From positions 121,788 through 185,787 of the forward strand of contig NZ_JSVU01000006.1 in the NCBI RefSeq assembly GCF_000952855.1: DNA of 64,000 nucleotides, given 5' to 3'. The notes under the pieces are model-generated. The model ran no database searches. It saw only the letters and a list, made by a program, of their open reading frames with translations, and was not told where the DNA came from. Positions 26,629-34,451 of this stretch are shown one piece after another. Both the position numbers and the translations under genes were made by a program. Source of the stretch: Aequorivita vladivostokensis (GTDB lineage Bacteria > Bacteroidota > Bacteroidia > Flavobacteriales > Flavobacteriaceae). Numbering within the stretch: position 1 is the first letter of the stretch; each line of letters begins with the position of its first letter.

Positions 26629-27354
26629 CTATTTTGAAGGTGGCATAGAAGGCCGTACCTCAACCTTGCTCGGTAAGGTGCGGGGATTCATTTTTAAGAG
26701 ATCCACAACCAGCTGCCCCATATCTTCAATCTGTATTTTCCACGCATCTTCTTCATCGGGTTCATTACCATTAAAATGCGTAGAAACCGAACCGGGCATA
26801 ATAGTGCTGATCTTCACCCCTTGGTCCCGCAGATCAAGCATCGCGGCCTGGGTAAAACCCGTAACGCCAAATTTACTTGCATTGTAGGCACTTCCACCTT
26901 TAAAAAAGTTAGTCCCCGCCAAACTGGAGATACTTATGTAATACCCTTTGTTTTTTTTCAATTGGTCCACGCTTGCCTTTAAAGAGTAGAACGGCCCCGA
27001 GAGGTTGGTATCAATGGTTTCCTTCCACTGCTCGATGGTGAGGTCTTCCACAGAGCCAAAATGGCCAAGACCCGCATTGGCAATCACAATATCCAAACTG
27101 CCGAATTGTGCAACTACTTCCTTCACGGCACGTTCTTGGCTCTTATAGTCGCGCACATCGGCTTCCAATCCTATGGCCTGTGCCCTGTCGTTGCCGTGCG
27201 AGTTCAGTTTTTTTGAGGCTTCTTCAGCAGTTTTTTTGGTTCTTCCGGTTATGGCCACGTTTATGCCATGCTTGAGCAGTGCTTCGGCTATTCCGTATCC
27301 TATTCCTTTAGTACCGCCTGTAATAAGTGCGGATTTGTTTTGTAAATCATTCAT
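26629..27354 (-). CDS. Short-chain dehydrogenase/reductase (SDR), NAD(P)-dependent
   Basis: 241 residues, classical SDR length. Cofactor motif TGGTKGIGYG (about 12-21), NAG at about 92, catalytic Ser in ISISSLAGTN and YNASK (Tyr-x3-Lys). It is a 3-ketoacyl reductase-like oxidoreductase of unknown substrate. The minus-strand -7 element TAACTTTG (27378 to 27371) precedes the ATG by 16 bases, so transcription from it would give a very short leader. Confidence 0.88.
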   Translation of the reverse strand: MNDLQNKSALITGGTKGIGYGIAEALLKHGINVAITGRTKKTAEEASKKLNSHGNDRAQAIGLEADVRDYKSQERAVKEVVAQFGSLDIVIANAGLGHFGSVEDLTIEQWKETIDTNLSGPFYSLKASVDQLKKNKGYYISISSLAGTNFFKGGSAYNASKFGVTGFTQAAMLDLRDQGVKISTIMPGSVSTHFNGNEPDEEDAWKIQIEDMGQLVVDLLKMNPRTLPSKVEVRPSMPPSK

Positions 27355-27370
27355 AATATTTCGTTTTTTC

Positions 27371-27378
27371 CAAAGTTA
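27371..27378 (-). promoter_or_regulatory. Candidate -7 element of the SDR gene
   Basis: TAACTTTG on the minus strand fits TAnnTTTG and ends 16 bases before the SDR ATG. No TTG was found at the proper distance. Confidence 0.4.
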
Positions 27379-27412
27379 CCAATTGCCAAGGCGAATGTTA
27401 TTAAATTCTGCT

Positions 27413-27420
27413 TAAATTTG
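27413..27420 (+). promoter_or_regulatory. Candidate -7 element, near-leaderless start of the dipeptidase gene
   Basis: TAAATTTG matches TAnnTTTG and ends only four bases before the ATG at 27425. If used, the transcript would start at or within a base or two of the start codon, a leaderless mRNA. Confidence 0.45.
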
Positions 27421-27424
27421 GAAT

Positions 27425-28039
27425 ATGAAGTTTCTGTCCCTTGCCCTTATCACCTTTCTATTCTTCAGTTTTTCTTCAGAAGAAAAGTTTCAGGAATCCT
27501 TAGTAAACCTGAAAGACCTTTCTACGGAATTTGTTTATGAAATACGCTACGCCACGCCAAACAATTTTATAGGAGAAACCCTGTACGACTGCGCCGAATG
27601 TTTGCTACGCCCCGAAGTAGCCGAGGCTCTTTTGCAGGCCAACCAATACTTTTGTGAAAAAGGTTTCCGCATAAAAATTTACGATTGCTACCGCCCGTTG
27701 GACGTACAGAAAAAAATGTGGGCAAAAGTGCCTCGACCAACTTACGTGGGTAACCCGTACGGGAATGGGTCTATCCATAACAAAGGTGCTGCGGTTGATA
27801 TTACTTTGGAAACCCTTGAAGGCTGCTATGTGGAAATGGGCAGCGACTATGATTACTTTGGAAGGGAAGCGCATATTGACAATTATAATTTTTCAAAGGA
27901 AATTCTCGCCAATCGCAAACTGCTTATTGACGGTATGCGCATGTTCGGCTTCAATACCATCCGCACGGAATGGTGGCATTTCAGTTATAAAAGAAATTGG
28001 AGCTACAAAACCTTAAATGTTCCCCTACCCTGCGATTGA
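27425..28039 (+). CDS. M15 family D-alanyl-D-alanine dipeptidase (VanX-like)
   Basis: 204 residues. A short signal peptide (MKFLSLALITFLFFSFS) makes it periplasmic. Zinc and catalytic residues of the VanX fold are present: H118 and D125 in SIHNKGAAVDITL, E182 and H185 in EWWHFSY. It cleaves D-Ala-D-Ala or related peptides, probably in cell-wall recycling rather than vancomycin resistance, because no vanRSHA genes are near. Its DCYRPL segment contributes to the substrate pocket. Confidence 0.92.
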   Translation: MKFLSLALITFLFFSFSSEEKFQESLVNLKDLSTEFVYEIRYATPNNFIGETLYDCAECLLRPEVAEALLQANQYFCEKGFRIKIYDCYRPLDVQKKMWAKVPRPTYVGNPYGNGSIHNKGAAVDITLETLEGCYVEMGSDYDYFGREAHIDNYNFSKEILANRKLLIDGMRMFGFNTIRTEWWHFSYKRNWSYKTLNVPLPCD

Positions 28040-28102
28040 TTTAATATTTCATTAGTACACTTTCCCCCGGTTAACCTGTAACTTTATAAAAAACAAAATA
28101 TT

Positions 28103-28843
28103 ATGAAGAACAAAACAGTAATAGTAACCGGAGCAGGTTCCGGTCTAGGAAGGGCAATCGCCCATAAATTTGCTGAAAATGGAGCAAATGTGGTAGTTTC
28201 AGATATTGCCGAAGATGACGCAAAGAAGGTGGTAAAAGAGATTACGGATAAAAAGGGAACGGCCTTTTTTATAAAGGCGGATACTTCCAAAGCCAAGGAA
28301 TGTGAGCAATTGGTAAAACAAGCCGTAGCAAAATATGGCAAGTTGCACTATGCGGTGAACAATGCCGGTATAGGCGGGGAAATGGCCAAGACCGCGGAAT
28401 ATCCTCTGGAAAGTTGGGAAAAGGTAATAGGCGTAAACCTGAATGGCGTTTTCTTTGGCACGAAATATCAGGTACCTGAAATAATTAAAGCCGGCGGTGG
28501 CGCTATCGTGAACATGGCTTCTATCCTGGGAAGTGTGGGCTCGCCAAATTCCGTGGCCTATGTTGCCGCAAAACACGGCGTGGTAGGCTTAACGAAAACC
28601 GCAGCCCTTGAATATGCTAAGGACAAGGTGCGCATCAATTCCGTTGGGCCGGGATATATTAAAACGCCCTTGCTCGATCAAATTGATGAAGAACAGCAGG
28701 AGCAACTGGTACAAATGCACCCTATTGGCCGATTGGGAAAACCCGAAGAGGTCGCCAATCTCGTATATTGGATCTGCAGTGATGAGGCCAGTTTTGTAAC
28801 AGGTGCTTATTATCTCGTGGACGGTGGGTACACCGCGCAATAG
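28103..28843 (+). CDS. SDR family oxidoreductase (glucose/3-oxoacyl-ACP reductase-like)
   Basis: 246 residues. TGAGSGLGRA cofactor motif at the start, NNAG at about 90, catalytic Ser near NMASILGS and YVAAKHG (Tyr-x3-Lys), and the typical C-terminus YLVDGGYTAQ. It is distinct from the other SDR in the window, sharing only the fold. Substrate unknown. Upstream it has TAACTTTA, a weak -7 match. Confidence 0.88.
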   Translation: MKNKTVIVTGAGSGLGRAIAHKFAENGANVVVSDIAEDDAKKVVKEITDKKGTAFFIKADTSKAKECEQLVKQAVAKYGKLHYAVNNAGIGGEMAKTAEYPLESWEKVIGVNLNGVFFGTKYQVPEIIKAGGGAIVNMASILGSVGSPNSVAYVAAKHGVVGLTKTAALEYAKDKVRINSVGPGYIKTPLLDQIDEEQQEQLVQMHPIGRLGKPEEVANLVYWICSDEASFVTGAYYLVDGGYTAQ

Positions 28844-28849
28844 TTATTA

Positions 28850-28906
28850 ATCTCTGTGTGCTCCGTGTCTTTGTTGCAATTAAACCTCAGAGACACCGGA
28901 GCGAGG
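28850..28906. terminator. Imperfect intergenic hairpin between converging genes
   Basis: CTCTGTGTGCTCCGTGTCTTTG and CAGAGACACCGGAGCGAGG face each other with a few bulges, leaving an AT-rich loop. Such hairpins are common between converging flavobacterial genes and probably terminate both. Confidence 0.45.
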
Positions 28907-28910
28907 AGTT

Positions 28911-29834
28911 TTATTTCTCTCCCTCTTTAAGAAATTCTGGATTGTTCCTGAACTTGATAGGAATGGCATCCTCGGTTCCGTAGATTTTAAGTTCCTTAAT
29001 ATCTGCAGGCAAATTGAAGCCCTTCTTAAACAGTTCCTCTTTCACTTCGCGAATGACCATACCCCGTAGCACTCTTGAAGCTCTTCTATAATCCACAGTA
29101 TCTACCCAAAAGAAAACCTTTAGGTTTACGGTGCTGGCTGCGAGTTCATCTTCTATAACAAAGTTCTCGTGGGTTTCGTCGCTTATTATTTCAGTGTTTT
29201 TATCCAGAATTTCTTGGATAACTTGTTTAGCAGCCACAATATCGTCTTCATACCCAATGCCTACGGTGAAATCGACCCTATAAAAACCATCGGCCGTAAA
29301 ATTTTCAACAGGTTTGGTGAGTACATCGCTATTCGGAATATAAATATCGCGGCCATCAAAGGTTTTTATGTGTGAATAGCGAAAACTCAGAGCCTTTACT
29401 TTTCCGAAAATGTTATCAACTTTTATCGTATCGTTAATATTGAATGGTCTGTTGAAGGCCAAGATGACGCCTGCAAGAAAGTTTTTCCCTATATCCTGAA
29501 AAGCAAATCCAAGAATTATTGCGCCTCCCCCAACTGCAGTCAACAGTCCGGTTGCAATGCCATCCAGCCCTGCTACCTTCAGTGCAAGCATTATGGCAAT
29601 TATGATCAGAACAATCTTTACGGCCTGGGCCAGGAATTTGGCCATTAGGGGATCCTCAGATTTTTGCTGAAATCGGCGCTTGTAGAAATTGGTGAGCAAT
29701 TGGGCCAACAACACCCCTAAGATGATTACCAATATGGCCAGCGCAATGCGCGGAAGCACTCTTAGGAATTCTTCGTAATAGTTTTGTAGGGAATTTTGGA
29801 TCGTTTCGCCGGGCGACTGTAAAAGTGGGAGCAT
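28911..29834 (-). CDS. MscS-type mechanosensitive ion channel (second of three)
   Basis: 307 residues. Three helices; the pore helix region GLLTAVGGGAIILGFAFQDIGKNFLAGVI shows the MscS Gly/Ala pattern. The beta domain has FNINDTIKVDNIFGKVKAL and YIPNSDVLTKPV, and the cage ends in a polar tail. It differs clearly from the channel at 23321, so these are two separate lineages, not a recent duplication. Confidence 0.93.
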   Translation of the reverse strand: MLPLLQSPGETIQNSLQNYYEEFLRVLPRIALAILVIILGVLLAQLLTNFYKRRFQQKSEDPLMAKFLAQAVKIVLIIIAIMLALKVAGLDGIATGLLTAVGGGAIILGFAFQDIGKNFLAGVILAFNRPFNINDTIKVDNIFGKVKALSFRYSHIKTFDGRDIYIPNSDVLTKPVENFTADGFYRVDFTVGIGYEDDIVAAKQVIQEILDKNTEIISDETHENFVIEDELAASTVNLKVFFWVDTVDYRRASRVLRGMVIREVKEELFKKGFNLPADIKELKIYGTEDAIPIKFRNNPEFLKEGEK

Positions 29835-29923
29835 CTATTTTTTCTTTTAAAGATAGTAATTCTCCACAAAACAATTCTTCCCATAAAAAAATCTTAAAGT
29901 GTAGCGGAACAGACTGCAACATG

Positions 29924-29931
29924 TATCTTTG
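29924..29931 (+). promoter_or_regulatory. Candidate -7 element of the DUF3817 gene
   Basis: TATCTTTG matches TAnnTTTG and lies nine bases before the TTG start at 29940, suggesting a leader of only a few bases. No TTG at the normal -33 distance was seen. Confidence 0.5.
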
Positions 29932-29939
29932 CAAAAAAA

Positions 29940-30227
29940 TTGACGCCTGTGGAACTTTCAGTAAAATCCTTCAAATTAATCAGCACCTTGGAAGCTATCT
30001 CTTTCCTAGTACTTTTGGGAATCGCAATGCCCTTGAAATATATTTGGCATATGCCGGAAATGGTACAAATAGTAGGAATGGCGCACGGTGTATTGTTCGT
30101 GCTCTATGTGGGCGGTGCCCTGTATATGTATAAAAAATTGAAATGGTCCATTTCAGATTTGTTCATAGTTGTAATGTGCTCGGTTCTGCCTTTCGGCCCT
30201 TTTTATGTGGAACGTAAATATCTATAA
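29940..30227 (+). CDS. DUF3817 domain-containing membrane protein
   Basis: 95 residues, starting at a TTG codon. Three hydrophobic segments; the DUF3817 core is STLEAISFLVLLGIAMPLKY, with HGVLFVLYVGGAL further on. Its stop codon overlaps the ATG of the next MscS gene by one base (30227), which gives an operon. Role unknown. Confidence 0.85.
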   Translation: MTPVELSVKSFKLISTLEAISFLVLLGIAMPLKYIWHMPEMVQIVGMAHGVLFVLYVGGALYMYKKLKWSISDLFIVVMCSVLPFGPFYVERKYL

Positions 30228-31510
30228 TGAACAAGGAAGCAATTCAGGATTATAGTTGTCTATTTCAGAACTATCTTGTAAATCAAGGTATGGCTGTGGA
30301 ATGGGCTATTTTTTTGAATGTCCTGATAAATTGCGCCATTGTTATTACTGCCGTTATCATTCTGGATATTGTTTTCAGAAAATTTATAATTGAAATTTTT
30401 CGGGCTTTTAGCGATAAGACCAAAACCACATTTGACGATTATTTAGTAAAAAGTAATTTTCCGAGGTTTATTGCACATCTGTTGCCCTTGGGTATTGTTT
30501 GGTATCTCATTCCCATTATTTTTATTGAATCGCCATTTATGACCAACCTTCTGCAGATTGCGGCAAAGGTATATCTGGTCATTCTCTGCGTGCTAATTTT
30601 TAGAAGTATCCTTCGGACCACGCGAAATTATCTGGAAGAAAATGAGCACTATCGCGACAAGCCTATGGAAAGCTACGTGCAAGTGATGATGATTTTTGCT
30701 TGGGGTATTGGCATCTTTTGGACCGTGCAACTCCTTACCGGTTTTTCGGTCGTAAGTTTAACAACGCTTGGGGCGGCCTCGGCAGTCATTCTTTTAATAT
30801 TTAAGGATACCATTCTTGGTTTTGTAGCGAGCATTCAGGTTTCGGTAAATGACATTGTGCGCATCGGCGATTGGATTACCTTCAGTAAATTTGGAGCAGA
30901 CGGCTACGTAACCGAAATTAACCTCGCCACCGTGAGGGTACAGAACTGGGACAATACCTATACCACCATCCCAACCTACAGCCTAATTGCCGACTCCTTT
31001 CAAAACTGGCGTGGAATGCAGGAAAGCGACGGTCGAAGAATAAAACGTTCTATCTATATAAAACAATCCTCCATCAAATTCCTTTCTGTAAAGGATGTGG
31101 AGCGACTTAAAAAAATTCAGTTGATAAAACCCTATTTGGAGCATCGCCAACGGGATGTGGACAGATATAACGAGCGAAACGAAATCAATAAAGATTTATT
31201 GATAAACGGGAGAAACCAAACCAACCTCGGGGTGTTTCGCTATTATGCCGATGCTTTTCTTAATGAAAATTCAGCCATCAATAAAGACCTTTTTTTAATG
31301 GTGCGCCATTTGGCCCCTACCGATAAGGGAATTCCCGTTGAAATATTTTGTTTCAGCAAAGACAAGCGCTGGGTAAATTATGAACATATACAGGCTGACA
31401 TTTTTGACCATCTACTGGCCGCCATACCCTATTTTGATTTGGAAGTGTTTGAGTTGCCAACGGGTAAAGATCTATCTTCAGCAATCCATAACCAAGTTTC
31501 GGAAAATTAA
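30227..31510 (+). CDS. Large MscS-family channel (YbdG/YnaI-like), third of three
   Basis: 427 residues, longer than the other two because of extra N-terminal helices and a C-terminal domain. The MscS core is about 165-300, with AASAVILLIFKDTILGFVAS in the pore region, RIGDWITFSKFGADGYVTEI and TIPTYSLIADS. This architecture is that of the YbdG miniconductance channels. It is coupled to DUF3817 by a one-base overlap (stop/start). Confidence 0.9.
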   Translation: MNKEAIQDYSCLFQNYLVNQGMAVEWAIFLNVLINCAIVITAVIILDIVFRKFIIEIFRAFSDKTKTTFDDYLVKSNFPRFIAHLLPLGIVWYLIPIIFIESPFMTNLLQIAAKVYLVILCVLIFRSILRTTRNYLEENEHYRDKPMESYVQVMMIFAWGIGIFWTVQLLTGFSVVSLTTLGAASAVILLIFKDTILGFVASIQVSVNDIVRIGDWITFSKFGADGYVTEINLATVRVQNWDNTYTTIPTYSLIADSFQNWRGMQESDGRRIKRSIYIKQSSIKFLSVKDVERLKKIQLIKPYLEHRQRDVDRYNERNEINKDLLINGRNQTNLGVFRYYADAFLNENSAINKDLFLMVRHLAPTDKGIPVEIFCFSKDKRWVNYEHIQADIFDHLLAAIPYFDLEVFELPTGKDLSSAIHNQVSEN

Positions 31511-31534
31511 GACTATCTTTAATTCAAAAATCAA

Positions 31535-32605
31535 TTGGATTTAAAGAGTTTTAAAACGTACCTATATATTTTTGGAATGGTGGCCGTTACGCTCACCATT
31601 TTTCCCTTTGTCGCGGTAGATTATTGGTGGATACGAATGTTTGACTTTCCACATATACAGCTCACAATTCTAACCTTTGTGGCGCTTGTTGTATTTTTTA
31701 TGCGATTTGATGTGAAATGGTGGGGTGACTATGCCTTCACTATAATTTTGACTGCCTGTCTCTTGGTACAGTTAACAAAAATCTATCCATACACTCCGTT
31801 GGCCCCGAAAGATATTTTAACCAGTATAGAAAAAAATCCCGAAGGTATCGTTTCACTTTATACTGCAAATGTGCTCCAATCCAATAACGAGCGGGGATTG
31901 TTATTGGCTGATATTCAGGAAAAAAATCCTGACATAATTCTCTTGGTTGAAACTGTTAAAAATTGGATAGATTACATAGGCGAACATCTATCCGATACGT
32001 ACGAATACAAAGTGAAAGTGCCACAGGCCAATACCTAAGGTATGGTTATGTATTCAAAATACAGACTGATAAATTCTGAAGTGAAATTTTTGGTAGATAA
32101 GGATATTCCTTCAATACATACCAAAATGTCACTACCCAAAGGTGACACTATACAATTATACAGCATACACCCTACTCCACCCATGCCACAGCACAATCCT
32201 CGTTCTACTGATAGGGATTCTGAAATGATGAAGATCGCCAATCTTAGCAGAGAATCAAAATACCCAGTTATTGTATTGGGAGATTTTAATGATGTAGCCT
32301 GGGCAAATACCACGGCATTATTTCAAAACGTAGGCGAATTATTGGATCCTCGAAAAGGGAGGGGAATATACAATACATACAATGCCAATAGCGTAATTTT
32401 CAGATGGCCCTTGGACCACATATTTGTTTCGGCGGAATTCAGATTGATATCCCTTAAACTTGGAGAAGATATAAATTCTGACCATTTACCAGCCTTCGCA
32501 AGACTAAGTTATGAGCCGGAAAAAGCAGCCGAGCAACAACCCGAAAAACCTTCTGAAAAACAATTGAAAAATGCAAAAGAGCAGGCAGAGCGGGTTCAGC
32601 TTTAA
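31535..32605 (+). pseudogene. Endonuclease/exonuclease/phosphatase (EEP) family membrane protein, broken by an in-frame TAA
   Basis: Two frame-2 segments (31535-32038 from a TTG start, and 32042-32605) are continuous except for one TAA at 32036-32038. The N-terminal half has three membrane helices (about 8-90) and the start of the EEP domain (VSLYTANVLQSNNERGLLL, NPDIILLVETV). The second half supplies the catalytic part (SIHPTPPMPQHNPRS, LGDFNDVAWA, DHIFVS, SDHLPAFARL). Around the stop the text reads QANT-stop-GMVMYSK, and relatives keep a Tyr there (NTYGM). One substitution would restore a protein of about 356 aa. The gene is otherwise well preserved, so the mutation is recent or a sequencing error. 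Confidence 0.8.
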
Positions 32606-32616
32606 ATTTCAAAATA

Positions 32617-33504
32617 TTAAAATAAAGTATCTGGTTTGTCCATATTGGGTATATTGAGATTAGTTCCAAACCGCTCATTCGCCTTTTTAATAAAATGTGC
32701 CGAAAGTAAGGGTGAAGCCTTTTCAGTATTTTGGTGCACAAAAAAGTAAATGTTTTGCAAACCCTGCTCAATCCAGGTTTCCAGGCGGTCTATCCAATCA
32801 TCAAGCCGTGTATAATCGCTTTCGTGGTTAGCGCCATTATAACGAATAAAGGCTGTGGGCGTGGTAAGCCGCATGTGTAGTAAATCGCGCCTTCCTGCAG
32901 TATCAACAATAGCGTTAGTGATGTTGTGTTTTTCTAAAATATTATAGAGTCCTCCGGCTACATCTTCATCGTTAAACCAATCAGTGTGTCTAAACTCTAT
33001 CGCTGGTTTGATATCTTTCGGAAGCATTTTAAAAAACGGTTCCAGCCTATCCATATTTTTCGGTGCAAAATTTTGGGGAAGCTGCAGAAAGGGCATTTCC
33101 AGTTTCTCTTTCAAATTTGAAGCATTCAGAATGTATTCATTCAAGATGTCCTCGCAATCCTGAAGTCTTTTCCAGTGGGAGATTCCCTGATATAATTTCG
33201 GAAAAAACCTGAAATCATCCGGCGTCTTGTCATACCAACCGGCGAAGGTCTCTGCCGGAAAAATTCTGTAAAAAGTGGCGTTTAGTTCAATACTGTTAAA
33301 TTGGGTGGAATAATAAGTAAGCTCGTCTTTTGTACCCCGGGGATAGAATCCCTTTAAATCCGCTTTGTTCCATTTCGCACAACCTACGTACAAATATGGA
33401 AAGCCGGATTTTTTAAATTTCGACAGAATCTTTTTAGTGCCCGGGTGGTCTTTGGGCAATGTAAAGTCTATATTATCGGGATTTTCTACTTTTCCAAATT
33501 TCAT
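32617..33504 (-). CDS. DUF72 domain-containing protein (YecE-like)
   Basis: 295 residues of TIM-barrel DUF72. Typical segments: YVGCAKWNKADLKGFYPRGT, YYSTQFNSIELNATFYR, PEDFRFFPKLYQGISH-like text, EFRHTDWF and RYNGANHESDY. Function remains unclear. It converges with the broken EEP gene 11 bases away. Confidence 0.9.
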   Translation of the reverse strand: MKFGKVENPDNIDFTLPKDHPGTKKILSKFKKSGFPYLYVGCAKWNKADLKGFYPRGTKDELTYYSTQFNSIELNATFYRIFPAETFAGWYDKTPDDFRFFPKLYQGISHWKRLQDCEDILNEYILNASNLKEKLEMPFLQLPQNFAPKNMDRLEPFFKMLPKDIKPAIEFRHTDWFNDEDVAGGLYNILEKHNITNAIVDTAGRRDLLHMRLTTPTAFIRYNGANHESDYTRLDDWIDRLETWIEQGLQNIYFFVHQNTEKASPLLSAHFIKKANERFGTNLNIPNMDKPDTLF

Positions 33505-33617
33505 ATTTTACAGGTTTTCATAAAGATACTTTTTAAATCAAATTTCAAAAAAATAATAGCCTGTAACTTTTTATAAAGCTGTTAGTCTTATATTTACTGA
33601 AACTTAAAAAATCATTT

Positions 33618-34376
33618 ATGAAAATCTTTAAAACACTTACCATCGCCCTATTATTAACCGTTATTGCTCCAGTAACGGCGCAGACGGCAGATGAAATAAT
33701 CAATAATTATTTTGAGAACACGGGCGGAAAAGCCGCTTGGGAAAAGCTGGAAGGCGTAAAAATGTCGGCAACCGCACAAGCTCAGGGAATGGAAATTCCC
33801 GTAGAAGTTTATCAAACCAAAGATGGCAAACAACTGATAAAAATCAATTTTCAGGGCCAGGAGATAACCCAATTGGCCTTTGATGGCGATACTATGTGGA
33901 GTACCAATTTTATGACCATGCAACCCGAAAAGAGCGACGCCGAGGCGACTGCAAATATGAAGAAGCAATCCAAGGATTTTCCTTCTCCATTTTTAAATTA
34001 TAAAGACAAGGGTTTTACCGTGGAATTGATGGGAAAAGAAACCAAGGATGGCACTGAAACCTATAAAATGAAATTAACACAGTCTCCTATTATGGTCGAT
34101 GGTGTAGAACAACCGAATATGAGCTATTATTATTTTGACACAGAAACTTTTGTTCCGATTGTTTCAGAAAGTGAAATTGCACAAGGCCCAATGAAAGGAC
34201 AGATGAACGTTAGTACCATGAGCGATTATCAAGAAGTGAATGGTTTATATTTTCCATTTGCGCTTAGTATGGGCGGTCAGGGAATCCAACTCAAGGAAAT
34301 TGTTTTAAATCCTGAAGTTGATGCTGCAATGTTTGCTTTTCCGGCCACAGCCACCGACACGGAGAAAAAGGAATAA
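33618..34376 (+). CDS. Periplasmic outer-membrane lipoprotein-sorting-like protein (LolA/LolB-like fold)
   Basis: 252 residues. Signal peptide (MKIFKTLTIALLLTVIAPVTAQ). The mature protein begins TADEIINNYFENTGGKAAWE and continues with beta-strands of the LolA/outer-membrane lipoprotein-sorting type (DTMWSTNFMTMQPEK, YFDTETFVPI, DYQEVNGLYFPFAL). A periplasmic lipid- or lipoprotein-binding role is possible but not shown. A terminator follows within 20 bases. Confidence 0.75.
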   Translation: MKIFKTLTIALLLTVIAPVTAQTADEIINNYFENTGGKAAWEKLEGVKMSATAQAQGMEIPVEVYQTKDGKQLIKINFQGQEITQLAFDGDTMWSTNFMTMQPEKSDAEATANMKKQSKDFPSPFLNYKDKGFTVELMGKETKDGTETYKMKLTQSPIMVDGVEQPNMSYYYFDTETFVPIVSESEIAQGPMKGQMNVSTMSDYQEVNGLYFPFALSMGGQGIQLKEIVLNPEVDAAMFAFPATATDTEKKE

Positions 34377-34394
34377 CACAATTTTTTAGATAAG

Positions 34395-34425
34395 AATCCC
34401 TGCCTGCTCGGGGATTTTTTTTTCG
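34395..34425 (+). terminator. Rho-independent terminator
   Basis: AATCCC pairs with GGGATT across about nine bases, followed by a run of nine T. It ends the LolA-like gene. Confidence 0.85.
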
Positions 34426-34451
34426 CATTAGTTAAACTAAACCCATCTAAA

